Origin: Struthidea cinerea
Lineage: Eukaryota > Chordata > Aves > Passeriformes > Corcoracidae
Direction: 5' to 3'
Assembly (NCBI GenBank): GCA_013397865.1
Contig: VZTI01001286.1
Coordinates: 1,610,424 to 1,674,423, forward strand
Length of the DNA: 64,000 nucleotides
Position 1 is the first letter of the stretch. Every line of letters starts with the position of its first letter. Shown here in pieces: positions 47,966 through 60,400 of the stretch. The notes below the pieces were generated by a model. The model ran no database searches. It was not told where the DNA came from and was given only the letters and a program-made list of their open reading frames with translations. Made by a program: the position numbers and the translations under genes.

Positions 47966-50370
47966 AAGAGTAAATAACTCTTCACATTAGATTCACAGAC
48001 TTTACTTCCCACTCTTCCAGACTACTTTGTTTCAGCTAAATGATTGAGCCAACATATGATTCATCTTTTAAGTTTCTTTTCCCTTCAAATAATTTCCCGA
48101 AGAAATGCAGATAGTGGTTCTTTAGAGTCTTCCTGGACAAATTTGGTTCCTTTAGGTTGTTATTCAAACCTGTCTTTGCACTAAGTTTTATTGAAATCAT
48201 GGTGTGACTCATGAGTTATCATTTCCCCTGGAGACTATTCAATCCTTTATGGTATGAGTTTGAACTCTCACTGGGAAAGAAAGGGAGGGAAGAGAGAACT
48301 ACATATCTTTCATGACAAACACTGATTCTTTTATTTCCATTTTCTATATTCTTTGAACATTTTAAAATATTGTTGCTGGTGATAACAAAGAGAATGGGGA
48401 CTAGACACAAGACTGTATTTACTCCTTCCTGCTTTAGTCATAACTATGAGCATTAATTGATGCTTTGTTTCATAGTATCATTGTTTCAGCAACTTTATGC
48501 ATCTGGTTTCTTTGTCATTGTTGATTTTTTTCTTTCTTGTCAGAACTATCGATTAAGTCTGCTCTGCATTATTTAGGAATCAATACGTAACTTTACTAAA
48601 ATATTTAATTATTTGGGTTGTTTTGTGATCTAAGCCATGGATGTGGCTTTCTAATATGACACTATTTCTTTTTTCCCTCAGTAAATTTTGATGTGGTTTA
48701 TCTACCGTTGCTGCTTTTATTGGTACTAGAAAACTGAATATTGGAAGTTCATCTTTCAGTCTTCTGTTATGCCTGAAAGTTTTTACCTTTGAATGAGATA
48801 GTGCATGCTACAAAGGATTCCTTTAATGATTGTCTAACTGTTTCCCTGAAATGTTTTTGAATTTAGAAGTGTTAAATCATATGTTTCTTTTCTTTTAAGG
48901 AGGGAGAGGGCAAAGATATGCCAAGGCATTGGGGAGCTTGAGTTAAACAAAGCATTAAGCGCCATCTCTACCAAGAGTTCTAGAGGTACAGTGTATACTA
49001 TTACAAAAAACCCAAACAACAAACCAGTTATGTACAAATACAATATGTGGAGACATTCACAGTGCCCCAGTCTTTGACCAGAGTTTCCTTTGTTCTGTTT
49101 TTTTATTGAGCAGGACTCAGTCTGTATATGAAGCACCCCAGTAAGGCAGAACAGGCTGAGTACAGCCAGAAAGCAACAAGCAGCTCCAGTGAAAAAATGG
49201 TGTAGAGGCTGCAAACTTACCCTAGAACACACAGGTGACTAGAAAAACCCATCTCCTTGACTGGAATAGTCTTAGGCTTAGGCTTTCCTGCACTTCTCTT
49301 GCACTGTGCCCTAGGATTGACCAGATCAGTGCCATCTGGGGCTTAACACCCATTTTAGGCCCAGTGAACCCTTTAGTTGCCTGTTGGTGAGCACTCCTTT
49401 GCCATTAAGATGTTGAATAAAATCTGCTGTTTTCAATCCACAGTAACATTCAGTTTAACTTAAATTAATCTGCTTTAATCAACATTACAATTGCCCAAGA
49501 GTATGCCCTTGGTCAGACACCATGGCTCAGCTGGGGGTGCAGTTACTTCTGGAACCTTTGAAAACAATGACAAACAGGAGCAGGGACACATCTCAAGACA
49601 GTGACACCTCCAAACACTTGCAAATACTCGTGTCACGTTGAGTAGGGTCTTCACCATTGCTCCAAAGGTGAAAGGTTTCATTTACCATTACCTTCTCCTA
49701 CACTCCTGCTAATCCTGTTATTTCTCCTTATGTAAAAATGACTCTCCACACTGAAATGTCCCGTACGGGAGTGCTACCATGATTTCAGGGAGCAATGACC
49801 TTTGAATGCAAACGAACTGGCATTTAAAGGACTCTAAATGTTATTTGTGGAAGACTTTTAAAAAGCATCTAAGTAAGTCCACACTACTTGAAATTACTAA
49901 ATCAAACACCACTAAATCAGCCAGTACTTTCAGGCAGTGTTTATATGATATTCAGTACAAAGAATGATGAAGACAGAATTTGCAAGGTTAAGGAGTCTCT
50001 ACAATCCAGGGTCCAATCTCCTGTATATAAGAACTTAAACCAGCTGGGACATACGATCTTAAGCAATGTGCACTTGTTAACGTCTCATTTCAAAGATGTT
50101 CTGGCAAGCTTCTCAGTCAACAGGGGAAGTTAGAAATTTAATCTGTATTTAGGCAACAATGTCCCATTATAGATCCTTTGTGGCTTAGCCTCAAGACCTC
50201 TCTAGCTCAATTTCCCATGAAGAAAAGAAACCTTATATAGTATTAGAGTAAACTACGTTGCAAAACTGATCAGCAACTTAGTAATAGTGTAATGAAACAT
50301 ACATTAGATATCCAAGATCTCTAACAGAGCTATTGAAGAAGTTACAATTATTTTTTCTTGAAGATACTTG

Positions 50371-50374
<4 letters not shown>
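47966..50374. other. Non-coding stretch, unassigned
   Basis: Nothing is confidently recognised. The interval 48960-49680 looks less AT-rich and more complex than its surroundings, with an AATAAA at about 49416 and a 132-codon minus-strand frame (48834-49232). It could be an old LTR or an unrecognised repeat. I found no termini or domain to support either. Confidence 0.5.

Positions 50375-50401
<27 letters not shown>
50375..50401. repeat. Poly-T homopolymer, 27 bases
   Basis: An uninterrupted run of T on the plus strand. No processed gene copy was recognised on its right side, so it is treated as a simple homopolymer. Confidence 0.9.
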
Positions 50402-51669
50402 CCCCAGTTAAAACAACTCCACAATTAGCAAATCTGGGAGTTTTGTACTTCCAATACACAGCATTTTCTATGTGATGCCACAGTTTCTCCACCAGGCAAC
50501 AAAGACCCATGACAGGAGACCGATCCGTGTTTCTACGCAGAGAATAAAAGAGAATGGGAATAAAAGACATAAATAACATATCTTGTGAGTTACTTCAGGG
50601 AAGTGATAAAGTTGGACTATTTTTATTGAATGTTTACATCCACCTTAAAATTTTCCTCAGTCATATGTCTAAAAGACATATTTGATATTAATCTTAAATG
50701 TTTAGAAAATTATTTGCATATATTTGGAAGATGTGAAATTTATTAAAATAATTTTTACTGACCTTTTTTTTAAACCTGACCTTTTATTCTTACAGAGTTT
50801 TTGATAGATGTATGACTCTGCCTTAGTGACTGTCCTACAGAGTTTAAGGGAGTCCTTAATTTATGGTCTCAACCACAGAGTGAATTATTGTAACAAGGAT
50901 TTTCTCTACAGCTGAACATGATAGTGTGTTTTCTACAATTTTCATTATTCCCTTGCTAATGCTGAGAAATTCCATTTTTTGATGTGATGGTGCATGCCAT
51001 TTTGTATTGCAGGTTAGACACAGAATATCAATTTTCTTTCTTATGTGAGTTTAAAATTAATCTTATCTTTTAAACTATGAAAGAAAATGTTTCTGCAAAG
51101 CAGAGATATTTTAAGAATAATTTTAATTATCGAACGCATGTACCACAAAGAGTGGAAGTTCACACTTCTTGGCATGATTTTTTTTCCCCTTATTGGCATA
51201 TGAGAAGTCAGGATTTGCATTGCAGATCTGTCACACTCTGCTTTTAGTATGTGAACTGTAGGTCAAACTCAGAAATGCAGATCAAGGATAAAAAACAAAA
51301 GAAAGTCAATATTCATTCCAAACCTAGAAAAGTAAATTATTTTTAATTTTAGATCTTCTGCAGCATTTTAAATTTAATTTACAGTCCTGTACTTGAAACC
51401 AAATGTGAAACATTTGTTCCTCTTTAACTGCTTTCCTTAAGGACAAGAAGACTTCTAGATGAACTGTGCCCAGAGCTGAAGTAAACTTTAACCACTTCAG
51501 GGTACTTCTAATTAGTTTATGTTCATTGGCCACGACAAGTTTGTAAATGACACTAAAACCTAAAACTGCATCCATGTCTAGCTCATGTTTCCAAGCTGAA
51601 GTAGCATGGATCCTGGACCAAATTAAAACTTCAGCTTAGAACTGCACACAAAGCTGAGAAGTCTCTATC
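50402..51669. other. Unique AT-rich non-coding stretch
   Basis: Nothing recognisable was found. Confidence 0.6.
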
Positions 51670-51810
51670 ACAATCACAGAATGGGTCAGGTTGGAAGGGA
51701 CAACAGTGTGATATCTGGTCCCATCTCCCTGCTCAAGCAGGGTCATCCCAGAGCACATGGCTCAGCATTGTGTTTAAATGGCTCTTGAACATCAGTACCA
51801 ACTCTGATAA
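51670..51810 (-). mobile_element. CR1 retrotransposon 3'-end fragment
   Basis: On the plus strand, ATCACAGAATGGGTCAGGTT, then TTGGAAGGGACA, then CCCTGCTCAAGCAGGGTCA and GAGCACATGGCTCAGCATTG are the CR1 3' region in reverse complement. The subfamily differs visibly from the neighbouring copy starting at 51862. Confidence 0.9.
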
Positions 51811-51861
51811 ATTCACCTAATGTTTATTTCAAAACTAGAACAAGACCCTTAAACCCGTATT

Positions 51862-52480
51862 GACAGAATCACAGAATAAGATGGATTGGAAGGGACCCAC
51901 AGAGATCATTGAGTCCAACTCCTGGCCCTGCACATCATCATCCTCAAGAGTCACACTCTGTGCCTGAGAGCATTGTCCAAATGCTTCTTGAGCTCTGTCA
52001 GCCTCAGCGCTGTGACCATTTCCCTGGGGACCCTGTTCCAGTGCCCAGCCACCCTCTAATATCCAACCTAAACCTCCCCTGACACAATTCCAGGCTATTC
52101 CCTTGGGTCCTGTCACTGGTCACCACAGAGAAGAGATCAGTGCCTGCCCCTCCTCTTGCCCTCATCAGGAAGTTGTAGACTTCCATGAGGTTTCTCCTCA
52201 GTTTCCTTTTCTCCAGGCTGCACAAACAAAGCGACCTCCACTGGCTTCCCCTCAAGGCCCTTCACCATCTTTGTTGCCTTTGGACACTCTCTAATAGTCT
52301 AATGTTTTTCTCATGTTGTGGCACCCAAAACTGCCCCCAGCACACAAGGTGAGACTGTCCCAGTGCAGAGCAGAGAGGGACAATCCCCTCCCTTGGCCAG
52401 CTGGCAATGCTGTGCCTGATATCCCCCCAGGACATGGTTGGTCCTCCTGGCTGCCAGGGCACTGCTGACTCATATTCAAT
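51862..52480 (-). mobile_element. CR1 retrotransposon 3' fragment, about 620 bp
   Basis: The plus strand starts GACAGAATCACAGAATAAGA, followed by TTGGAAGGGACCCACAGAG, and continues through the 3' untranslated region into the end of ORF2. Blocks such as GAGGTTTCTCCTCAGTTTCC, TTCTCCAGGCTGCACAAAC and CTGCCCCCAGCACACAAGG are CR1 in reverse complement. The element is 5'-truncated near 52480. Several overlapping short frames on both strands here are remnants or shadows of decayed CR1 coding sequence. Confidence 0.93.
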
Positions 52481-55400
52481 TTTCTGTTGCTTTAAAAATA
52501 TTTTTTATTGCAAGATGAATTACATAATTTGTTATAAAGTAGCATCAGTCCTGCATCAAGCATGAACATGTTGATGACAGACTGCTCAATCTCCTCAGTC
52601 AAGGATTTTCTCACTGGCCAGGGAGAGCAGCCACCTCATTCCCTGCTAGTCTTCATGACCATGGATGAAGACCTGACACTGATGATCTGGAAACAGGCTC
52701 ATCTTCTTGTCTTGCTTTTGCTGGAGGGAATTGCACATGGCTGCCTGACTGGTACCACCAGGCAGCATCAGACACACACCCTGTTAACACCTTTCCTGTA
52801 TCTTGGCCTTCTTTTCAACTGCTTTGTTCTCCTCTTTCTCTGCTCAGTCTTTACCCAAATAAACAACTTTTCCTAATTAACTTTTCTCTCCTGGTGCCAG
52901 ATGTGATACATTAAAACTAAGTTTATTTCTGATACTTACCTAGACAGACTCTGCCACACCTGTCAGTGCTACTACGATTAGTTAGGTGTTACTGGCCTTT
53001 CAAGACTGTACTGTCCAAAAGGTGCCCAGTTTCCCTCCATTTTTCTGTGAATATTGGCTGCTTCTTAGTCAGCTTTCACCCCTTCATCTGTGAGGCCTGG
53101 TTGTGCTTCGTGATTAGATTTGTAGCTTTTGTCAGCTTCTCACACAATTTCTTATGCTATGTCCAGTAGCTTTCCATGTCCTGCTCAGTTCTCTTAAGAC
53201 AGGGTAAAAGTGTCATCATTTGCCTGCAGCCTAACACGTCAAACATGCACTGAAACCAAGTCTGTGAACATAAAAAGCATGTCTTTCATTATGTTAGCTA
53301 AGGTGAATGGGTTTAGAAAATGATGCAGTTAAACTGGTGCCACTTTCAGGTGTACAGATGATCTGAGAAAAACATACACAGGTACTACCTAAAAAGTTCT
53401 CTCTCTGCTGCACAAATACTTGTTTATATACAGGTGATTTTTAGTGAATAAATCTCAAATTTATCTTACCTATGCAATGAATAATTGCTACAATAGTAAC
53501 TATAGTAATAATTTATAAGCTTCACAAAAATTGCATAAATTCATACTCTAATTTTAAACAATATCCTAAAGAAGAAGTGAAGGTTGGAACCAAACTATCT
53601 GCAGAATGTTGAGCTTTTTTTGTGATGCTGTGGATGCCTTGAAAAGCCATATATAAAAGACATTGCTGTTAGCATCAGTAAATGTGAATACCATGGCAGT
53701 TCAGGCAGTAACAGATAAACTTGATTGAAAATATTTCTACTTTTATCAGTAGCTAAATCTTTTTTGTTGTAGGGAGATGCAGTGTTTAAATAGCTTAAAA
53801 ACTATGTTTCAACAAAATAAATGTATCTGTTTGAAAGAAGACTCCTGACTGCACACTAAAATATGACTCTTTCAAATTAGTCCTGTATGTGTGCTTTCTC
53901 ATGTGCTGTCTACTACAGACATCTCCTGAGAATACTTTCCAATTGCTTTCCCAGAAGCACAAAGATGCTGCATTATGATGTGGTAACAAGGGAGCAGAGA
54001 GTCCACCTTCAACCTTCATTAGATAGGTTGTGACTTTTCTTTTATTAATATAAATTGCTTCATTATAAGAGGTCTTCTAATTATTTCTGAATTCACAAAA
54101 GGATATTCAAATAACTCCCAGGGAGATTTAAATTTCAGATTTTGCTAGAGAAAGATGGACATTTGAGACTGTTGTCAGGGAGCCTCTTATTATAGGTAGC
54201 CTTAAAATTCTAATAGCTCTGAAATCAAGCTCACCATATTGACAAAAACAAAAGAAAGAAATAAAAGAAGATATATGTGTAAAACTTTGTGCAAGAAAAT
54301 CATAGTGCTTAGAATTGCATTAATCTAACCATCAGGGGTTTGTAACAGAGTTATAAATATTTTATTGGATTTTTAATGATGAAAGAAATCTTAATGGATA
54401 TAATATAGGATGAGGGCACTACTACTTGAAAGCTTTGATATATGGAAACTCCATCAGCTTTGAGCCGAATCAATAAATCTCACAAGTTTGTGTTATGATG
54501 GCTTAGTATCTTGTAATCTACTATCCATTTCCAACAAAAAATGAAAAACTATAATAAGAGAATACGGCTGTGTTTTAGAGTTTTTTTTGTTCAGAAATTG
54601 AAACAGCCAAAGAAATGACAAGTAGGACAGTGCAAATAATTGATTTCCTTATTTCTGTGGGTACAAAAAAATTATTAAATTACTTTTTTTTCTTTTAATG
54701 AAGTCAGGAAAATTAAGCACTCATCAGCACGGGGAAGAGAACAATTCTGTGTTCATATACACCCCAACAGGTTTAAACGGTAATGTTCCGCAAGGAACCC
54801 TGAGTAAGAAAGGACATGAGATCTATGGCTTCTCCTTGTTTGATGCTGCCTACATTCTTTTACAGAACTAAATACGTATGCAACTGAACCTGGCACTCAG
54901 GTTTTGCCTCCCTTTAAAAAGAGAATTGTCAATATATAGGCACTTATACCTGTTTGGTTGTGGGCTCTTGTCCAGGAAGTATATAAATATTTAAATGCAA
55001 AGCAGAATAGCTGTAATCAAAGGTTCAGCAGTAACTCTGATTCAGAGCAGTGGGTGGCCTGGTCTCTCAATTAGCAGGGAGATTAAAATCTGTGTCATGA
55101 AATGGATTCTGAGGATTTAAACCTTGACAGTGTGGTCACACCTTAGAATTATTAAGGCAGACGAGAATATCTCTTCACTGCATCCAGCAGTCTCAGCTGA
55201 TAATGTTGAACAAATTTCACCTGCATTTGCAACACATTTCATAAAAATAAAAAAGTGAAACATTTGATGACTCCATTATTTTGCTGCTTTCTTTATCTCC
55301 TCTTTACATTTAACTTTTGTCACCAGTGCTCTCTGATGGTATTTTATTGAAAACAATAGTATGTACAAATTTATCTACTTCTTTATAAATTATTAAATAG

Positions 55401-57376
55401 GCAATGTTTCCATTTGGACAGCAATAGGAAAAACCAAGACAAATTATTTGAATACAAAGAAAAATATTATTGAAGGTAAAAATAGCTTCTAATAATAACT
55501 GCCAAAACCCCTAGCTCCCCTTGTTCTTGCAATTCTACTTCTATTAAAATACTTCTTCTTAAACTACAATTTCTCACTGAACAAAAATTTAGGACATATA
55601 TCAGAAGCTTTGAAGACCTTGTGGTATCAGATATTAGAAACATGTGAAAGCTACTTGGGAAATAGCTACCATGTGTAAATCAAGAATTAAGGAGTTGAAG
55701 GTCGGCCTGATTTTTGTTTCTTGTTACTCAGTGCTTTTCTGGTTTCCTGTAATTGACTGGGTCCATTCCTCCATCTTTAGGACAGCTTTTATGCATAACA
55801 TGTTCCTTTAAACTCTTCCTTTCCTGATGTGTTGTATACTTAACCTGGTACAAAAATGCTTTGGTTTATAGGATCTCTACTTTCAATTTCTTAAGGGAAA
55901 GAACTCTCTCTTACATTCGGAGTTTCAAAGAAATGTTTGATTTTGTTTGTAAAATAAAGACAAACTGCTTCGGAGAAGCTGCAGATCCAGTGGTGGCATC
56001 TCAGTGAAGCTGAAGCTAAAGGAATTTTACAGCTGTTATCAATGAAATAATGGTTTAATTTTTGAGTTCCAATTTGGTTCTTTGCAAGCATCTTTGTTGG
56101 CTTAATTATGTTTGAAAATATTCAGACTTTTGAGAGAGGCAAATACTTGCATGGGCACATGGCCAATTAGTATAAGATTCTTTATCACTATCACCTGACA
56201 TTTATGACAAGTAACTTTAGTGCAATACATCTTGCCTAATTTTATTGATTTCAGAACGTGTTCCACATGATTAAGGACTGCAGACTGTGCTCAAGTATCT
56301 TACTGTCTCTTTAACTTCTTTATACTTGGAGTGTGGATTTTAAATATTACACCTCCAAGTTTGCCAACATTTACATCAGTTTTTGTAATTCAAATCTGAA
56401 GACTCTGAGAAAAAGTTTACTACAATAAATCCAAGAAGAAAGATAATGTAATATTAAAATTCTGTTCTCTAATGATTTTTCTGTGATATTCTATGTCATC
56501 ATATGAAGCAGATTAAATAATTTCTCAAAGATTTTGTTTCCTGCATATCTTATATTGAAAGAGCTCCTATTTGGGAAATACAGTTGCTGCATTTTTATCC
56601 ATTCCAGAAAGCTGTGTTCAGCTCATGGGTCAGTTTGCTAAAGTGCCAACACACCAAGCTTTGGCATCCTTCACAATTACAATTTCCAGGGTCATGTATT
56701 GTACATCACTAAGACAAAGTAATCACAGAGTAACTAATCTTCCATATGCCTTCTTTATCAGGAGGGGATTAATTTAAATGTCTGGTGAAATAAAGCCTTT
56801 GTTTGTTTTGTGCTATTTTGCATTCCTTCATGTTAACTATTTACATATGTATCTGTGTTCTTCAGTCTTTTTATTAGACTAACCCTGAAAAAGACAACAT
56901 TTTCTTCACCAAAATTCATTTTTACTTCTACTATGGGTTTTAGAAACATGTCCTCTGTGTAGCAAATGAGTTATTAGTACTAGCCACATTGCTGCACTCG
57001 ACTGAAGAAACATTCAGTCCAGCATTTGTAATCAGAATTCTTCTGGCTTCTCCTGAGAAACAGAACCATTGTTTTGCTCCAATTTAAAAAATTGTTTAGC
57101 TTTTCCAGAATTTTTTTTGTTCAGCATTTCACCTCTCTGTTTCTCCCAGACAGCTTCAAACAACTCAGATAATTCTGTGATGTTTGATTATTTTTATTTC
57201 TTTTGGTTTTCTTTTTGTAGTTGAATTTTGATAGTAGATGGAAAAGGTTGTTGGGTGTTTATGTTGTATTTCTACATGATATGTTTGTTTAATTCACATA
57301 TTAGGTAACTATGCCTAAATAATTTTACTGAAAACTGGAATGAATAGCTAAATTTCAAAAGTTAATATACTTTATT
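52481..57376. other. Unique non-coding stretch
   Basis: No gene was recognised. A 104-codon plus-strand frame (52562-52876) overlaps an AATAAA at about 52856 and has no identifiable domain. The remainder is AT-rich unique sequence. Confidence 0.55.
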
Positions 57377-57408
57377 CATGTATGTGTATGTATATATAAA
57401 AGTGTATG
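57377..57408. repeat. Short TG/TA microsatellite-like tract
   Basis: Alternating TATG, TGTA and TATA units form a small imperfect dinucleotide tract. Confidence 0.6.
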
Positions 57409-60400
57409 ACATCCTTTTTACTAAATTAGACAAAAGACTTACCTAGCCCAGTGTCCTTTTTGCATCCAGACTTTTCTGGATAAGAAATACCTTGGGATTA
57501 TCATGTCAAGAGGCTGCTAGAGAATGTTATGAACCTGCCCAACTACAGATATATTTTACCTTCCCAACAGCCAAAGACATTAAGTCCCATAATTTCATTA
57601 TGCATATTTTGAAAAAATCTATATTTTTCTTTTTCTTATATATTGTAATGGACTGCCCTTATTTCTTCTTTTTATGAAAGTTACAGTAAATAGGAACACA
57701 GACTATGAAGGGTGTATCAAATCTGGTAAAAAATTTCTTGATTCATTCAGCTAAATCAAAAGTCCAGAACTAAGCTTTTTCAAACTTGGGCTTTTCTAGA
57801 TGGTGGTAGATTTTTGAAGCTGTGGCTGTTGTTGCAGATGCCTTTCTTTGAAGAAAGAAACTAGTGTCAAGCTGAGTCTATGCCCTCCATGAAAATGTCA
57901 CTAATGCCAAGTGCTGAATAAACACGAATTACTTCTGCTGTTGCTTTTCTTTTATCAGTTTGTAGTTTATGTTCCCCTGAGGAACATTGTTTCTCTTGAA
58001 GACCAGGTTATCTCTACAAGCTTTCAGAAATCGCAGTAATGGTGAATTTTTTGCTCTGTATGAGGGAAAGAAAGAGAATGACAAATAGAATGAAGCATCT
58101 TGTGTCAGGTCGTGCAAGAATCAGTTCTTCTCTTACAGTGAAGAAACACACAGACTATATCCAGAAGGCAGCTCAAAATATTTGAGGTTCTGGGCCTATG
58201 TGAATTTTAAACAGTCCCACGCTTTTATTGATTTAATGGAAGCTGAAGATCTCCTATCAGTTCCAAGTAATCATATGGACAAAGAAGTAGAGCAGAAGCT
58301 GATCTCTGCATGGGGAAGCATGCAATATTTTCCCAGCACATCACTTTCATAAAGAGTTGAATCAGTGGGAGTATCTTGGTAAGTATGGCTGTATCTAACG
58401 GGTAAAATAACATTTGGTCAGTTACGCAAGCTCTTTCAGAGACTGCCATACAGAAATTTAACCATCAACATTCAGAGAGGTTAGATAGATTGGATTAAAT
58501 TCAGATATTAAATTCTACCAAGATTATGAATACACTGGCTAGCTGCGGGATACTCAGAACCACTGATGCACATGTGATTTTTTACTTACCAAACTATAAA
58601 GTGAAACTGACATCAAGTGACTGAAATCCAGTTACAATCTTCTATCCTGGTTTCTCATTCACATCCCCGTGCTTATTGCTCCTTCTCAGCCAAGATTTGT
58701 GTACAGTTTCTACTGTCTTAATGCCCTCAATCTTATTCTAATGCACTTGTGTGTTTCATCATCCTAATACAAAGACCTTTCAGGTCTCGTATTAAATAAG
58801 ATTCATGCAGTTTATTCTTGCTTGATATTGTTTCCCAGTTAGGGCTATATTTCACACATTTTTTCACTATATTATGAAAGCCTCTTTCTCTGTCACCACA
58901 TAGCAAACACTACCTGATGAATTCATGAAGTAGGAGATAGCTTCTGTGCCATGGCACAGCTATAGAAGCTGCTATGGACTATTTCTTCCCAGATGCAGAT
59001 CATCACAAGTGAAACCTGCTTCTATCTATGTCTAGTGTTATATTCAAGGCTCTGCTCTATCGCATAGTGGAAAACAGTTAAATCAAGAGTTGTGGGTGTG
59101 CATAAACAACTCTACTCAGTCTAAAACATGTTTAACTGGAGACTAAGTCCTGAAGAGCGATCTATTGCCTGTACACCTCGAGTGCTTTTATACAGTCCTG
59201 TTCTAGCTTGAAATTTCTGTAAGCCCATAAACATCATCTTCACCATCTCTTCCGTGATGTGAACTTGTCTTTAACTAGTGGGTGGAGGTATTTAATGACT
59301 TCTATTTGTTCTCTCAGTTGAGACTAGACACGTAGCTTCTGGTGCTGCTTGATTTCCCAATACTTACGGAGAGAAGATATACTTGTGTTAGGTAGAATAG
59401 CATTGTCTCTTAAGGAGTTATGTGACTTCTTGACCTCTCTCCATTGCTGGAATGAAAAAATTAAAGGGTGTGCTTGGGTAGCCTAGTTACCTTTTTTTAA
59501 GGGTAAGAACCTAGAATTGTGTTGAGACACTACAAATGCTGGAAAAAAAAATTGTTATTTTTTAAGCTATATCTAAACACAATATGTTTCAGATATATGC
59601 AGCTTCATGGTATCGTGAAAATAATAATAATTAAAATGACATATAATAATATGAAAGAATCAAAATTAAAAGGTTGTTAAGAGTTAAATGAGTGGTATTT
59701 CTTAATATTGACTCTTAATTTTCGACTTTATTAAAAGTGTCTGTTTGAACTTGGACTGCTGTCTGAAGTATTGTGGGTTTTGAAGTGAATGTATTTGTCT
59801 CACCTGAGTTATTGTTTCACTCAGAAAAATTGGAGGGAGCATTGTTGCCTCAGTTATAGTTTCAAGCTTTCTTCACAGTCATAACAGGTATAAATTTATT
59901 TACTTTTTAAAATAAACCAAACCATCCAGCCAACCAAAGTCTACAGACTTAGCAATTTTTATTCTTACATTGAGATGTTAGCAATCTTCTCCAAAGTTCC
60001 ACACAGTAGGAGCCAGCAATGGAAAACACTGGTCCCATACCACATCACATCTTGTACATACTCAACGTGATCACATAAGGCTACAAAGCACTGTTTGAAG
60101 GTGTGTTAAAATGTGAAATTACCTGTGATTTTATTACTCAGTATTATTGCTTACTATCCGAGTAGACATTTGAAACCACTATGTTCTAGTTATTGAAACT
60201 GTCTGCCTAGACTTCCCAAATTAGGAGTCTTCAAGTACTGCCAAAATATTGTATTTTCAAAAAGCAGCTGAAAAGTATAATGTCCAGACTCTTTCCTCCT
60301 TGAGGAATAAAATTATTAAATCTGACCAAGCTAGGATTGAAAAGATGCTCATGTTGAAATAGAAATAAAACTGACAGTGTTATTTTCATGTGGCTCTCAC

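Noticed and set aside
48834..49232. 132-codon minus-strand frame with hydrophobic stretches that look like membrane segments
   Set aside because: Hydrophobic runs arise readily from T-rich codons in AT-rich DNA. No family resemblance or splice context was found, so it is not called a gene.
50304..50579. Minus-strand frame ending near a 27-base poly-A (poly-T on the plus strand), suggestive of a processed pseudogene
   Set aside because: No recognisable parent gene, no poly(A) signal just before the tract and no flanking duplication could be found.
52840..52910. AATAAA followed by a TGGTGCCAGA motif, resembling the end of an LTR and a primer-binding site
   Set aside because: No upstream TATA box, TG start or target duplication could be matched to it. 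The motif is short enough to occur by chance.
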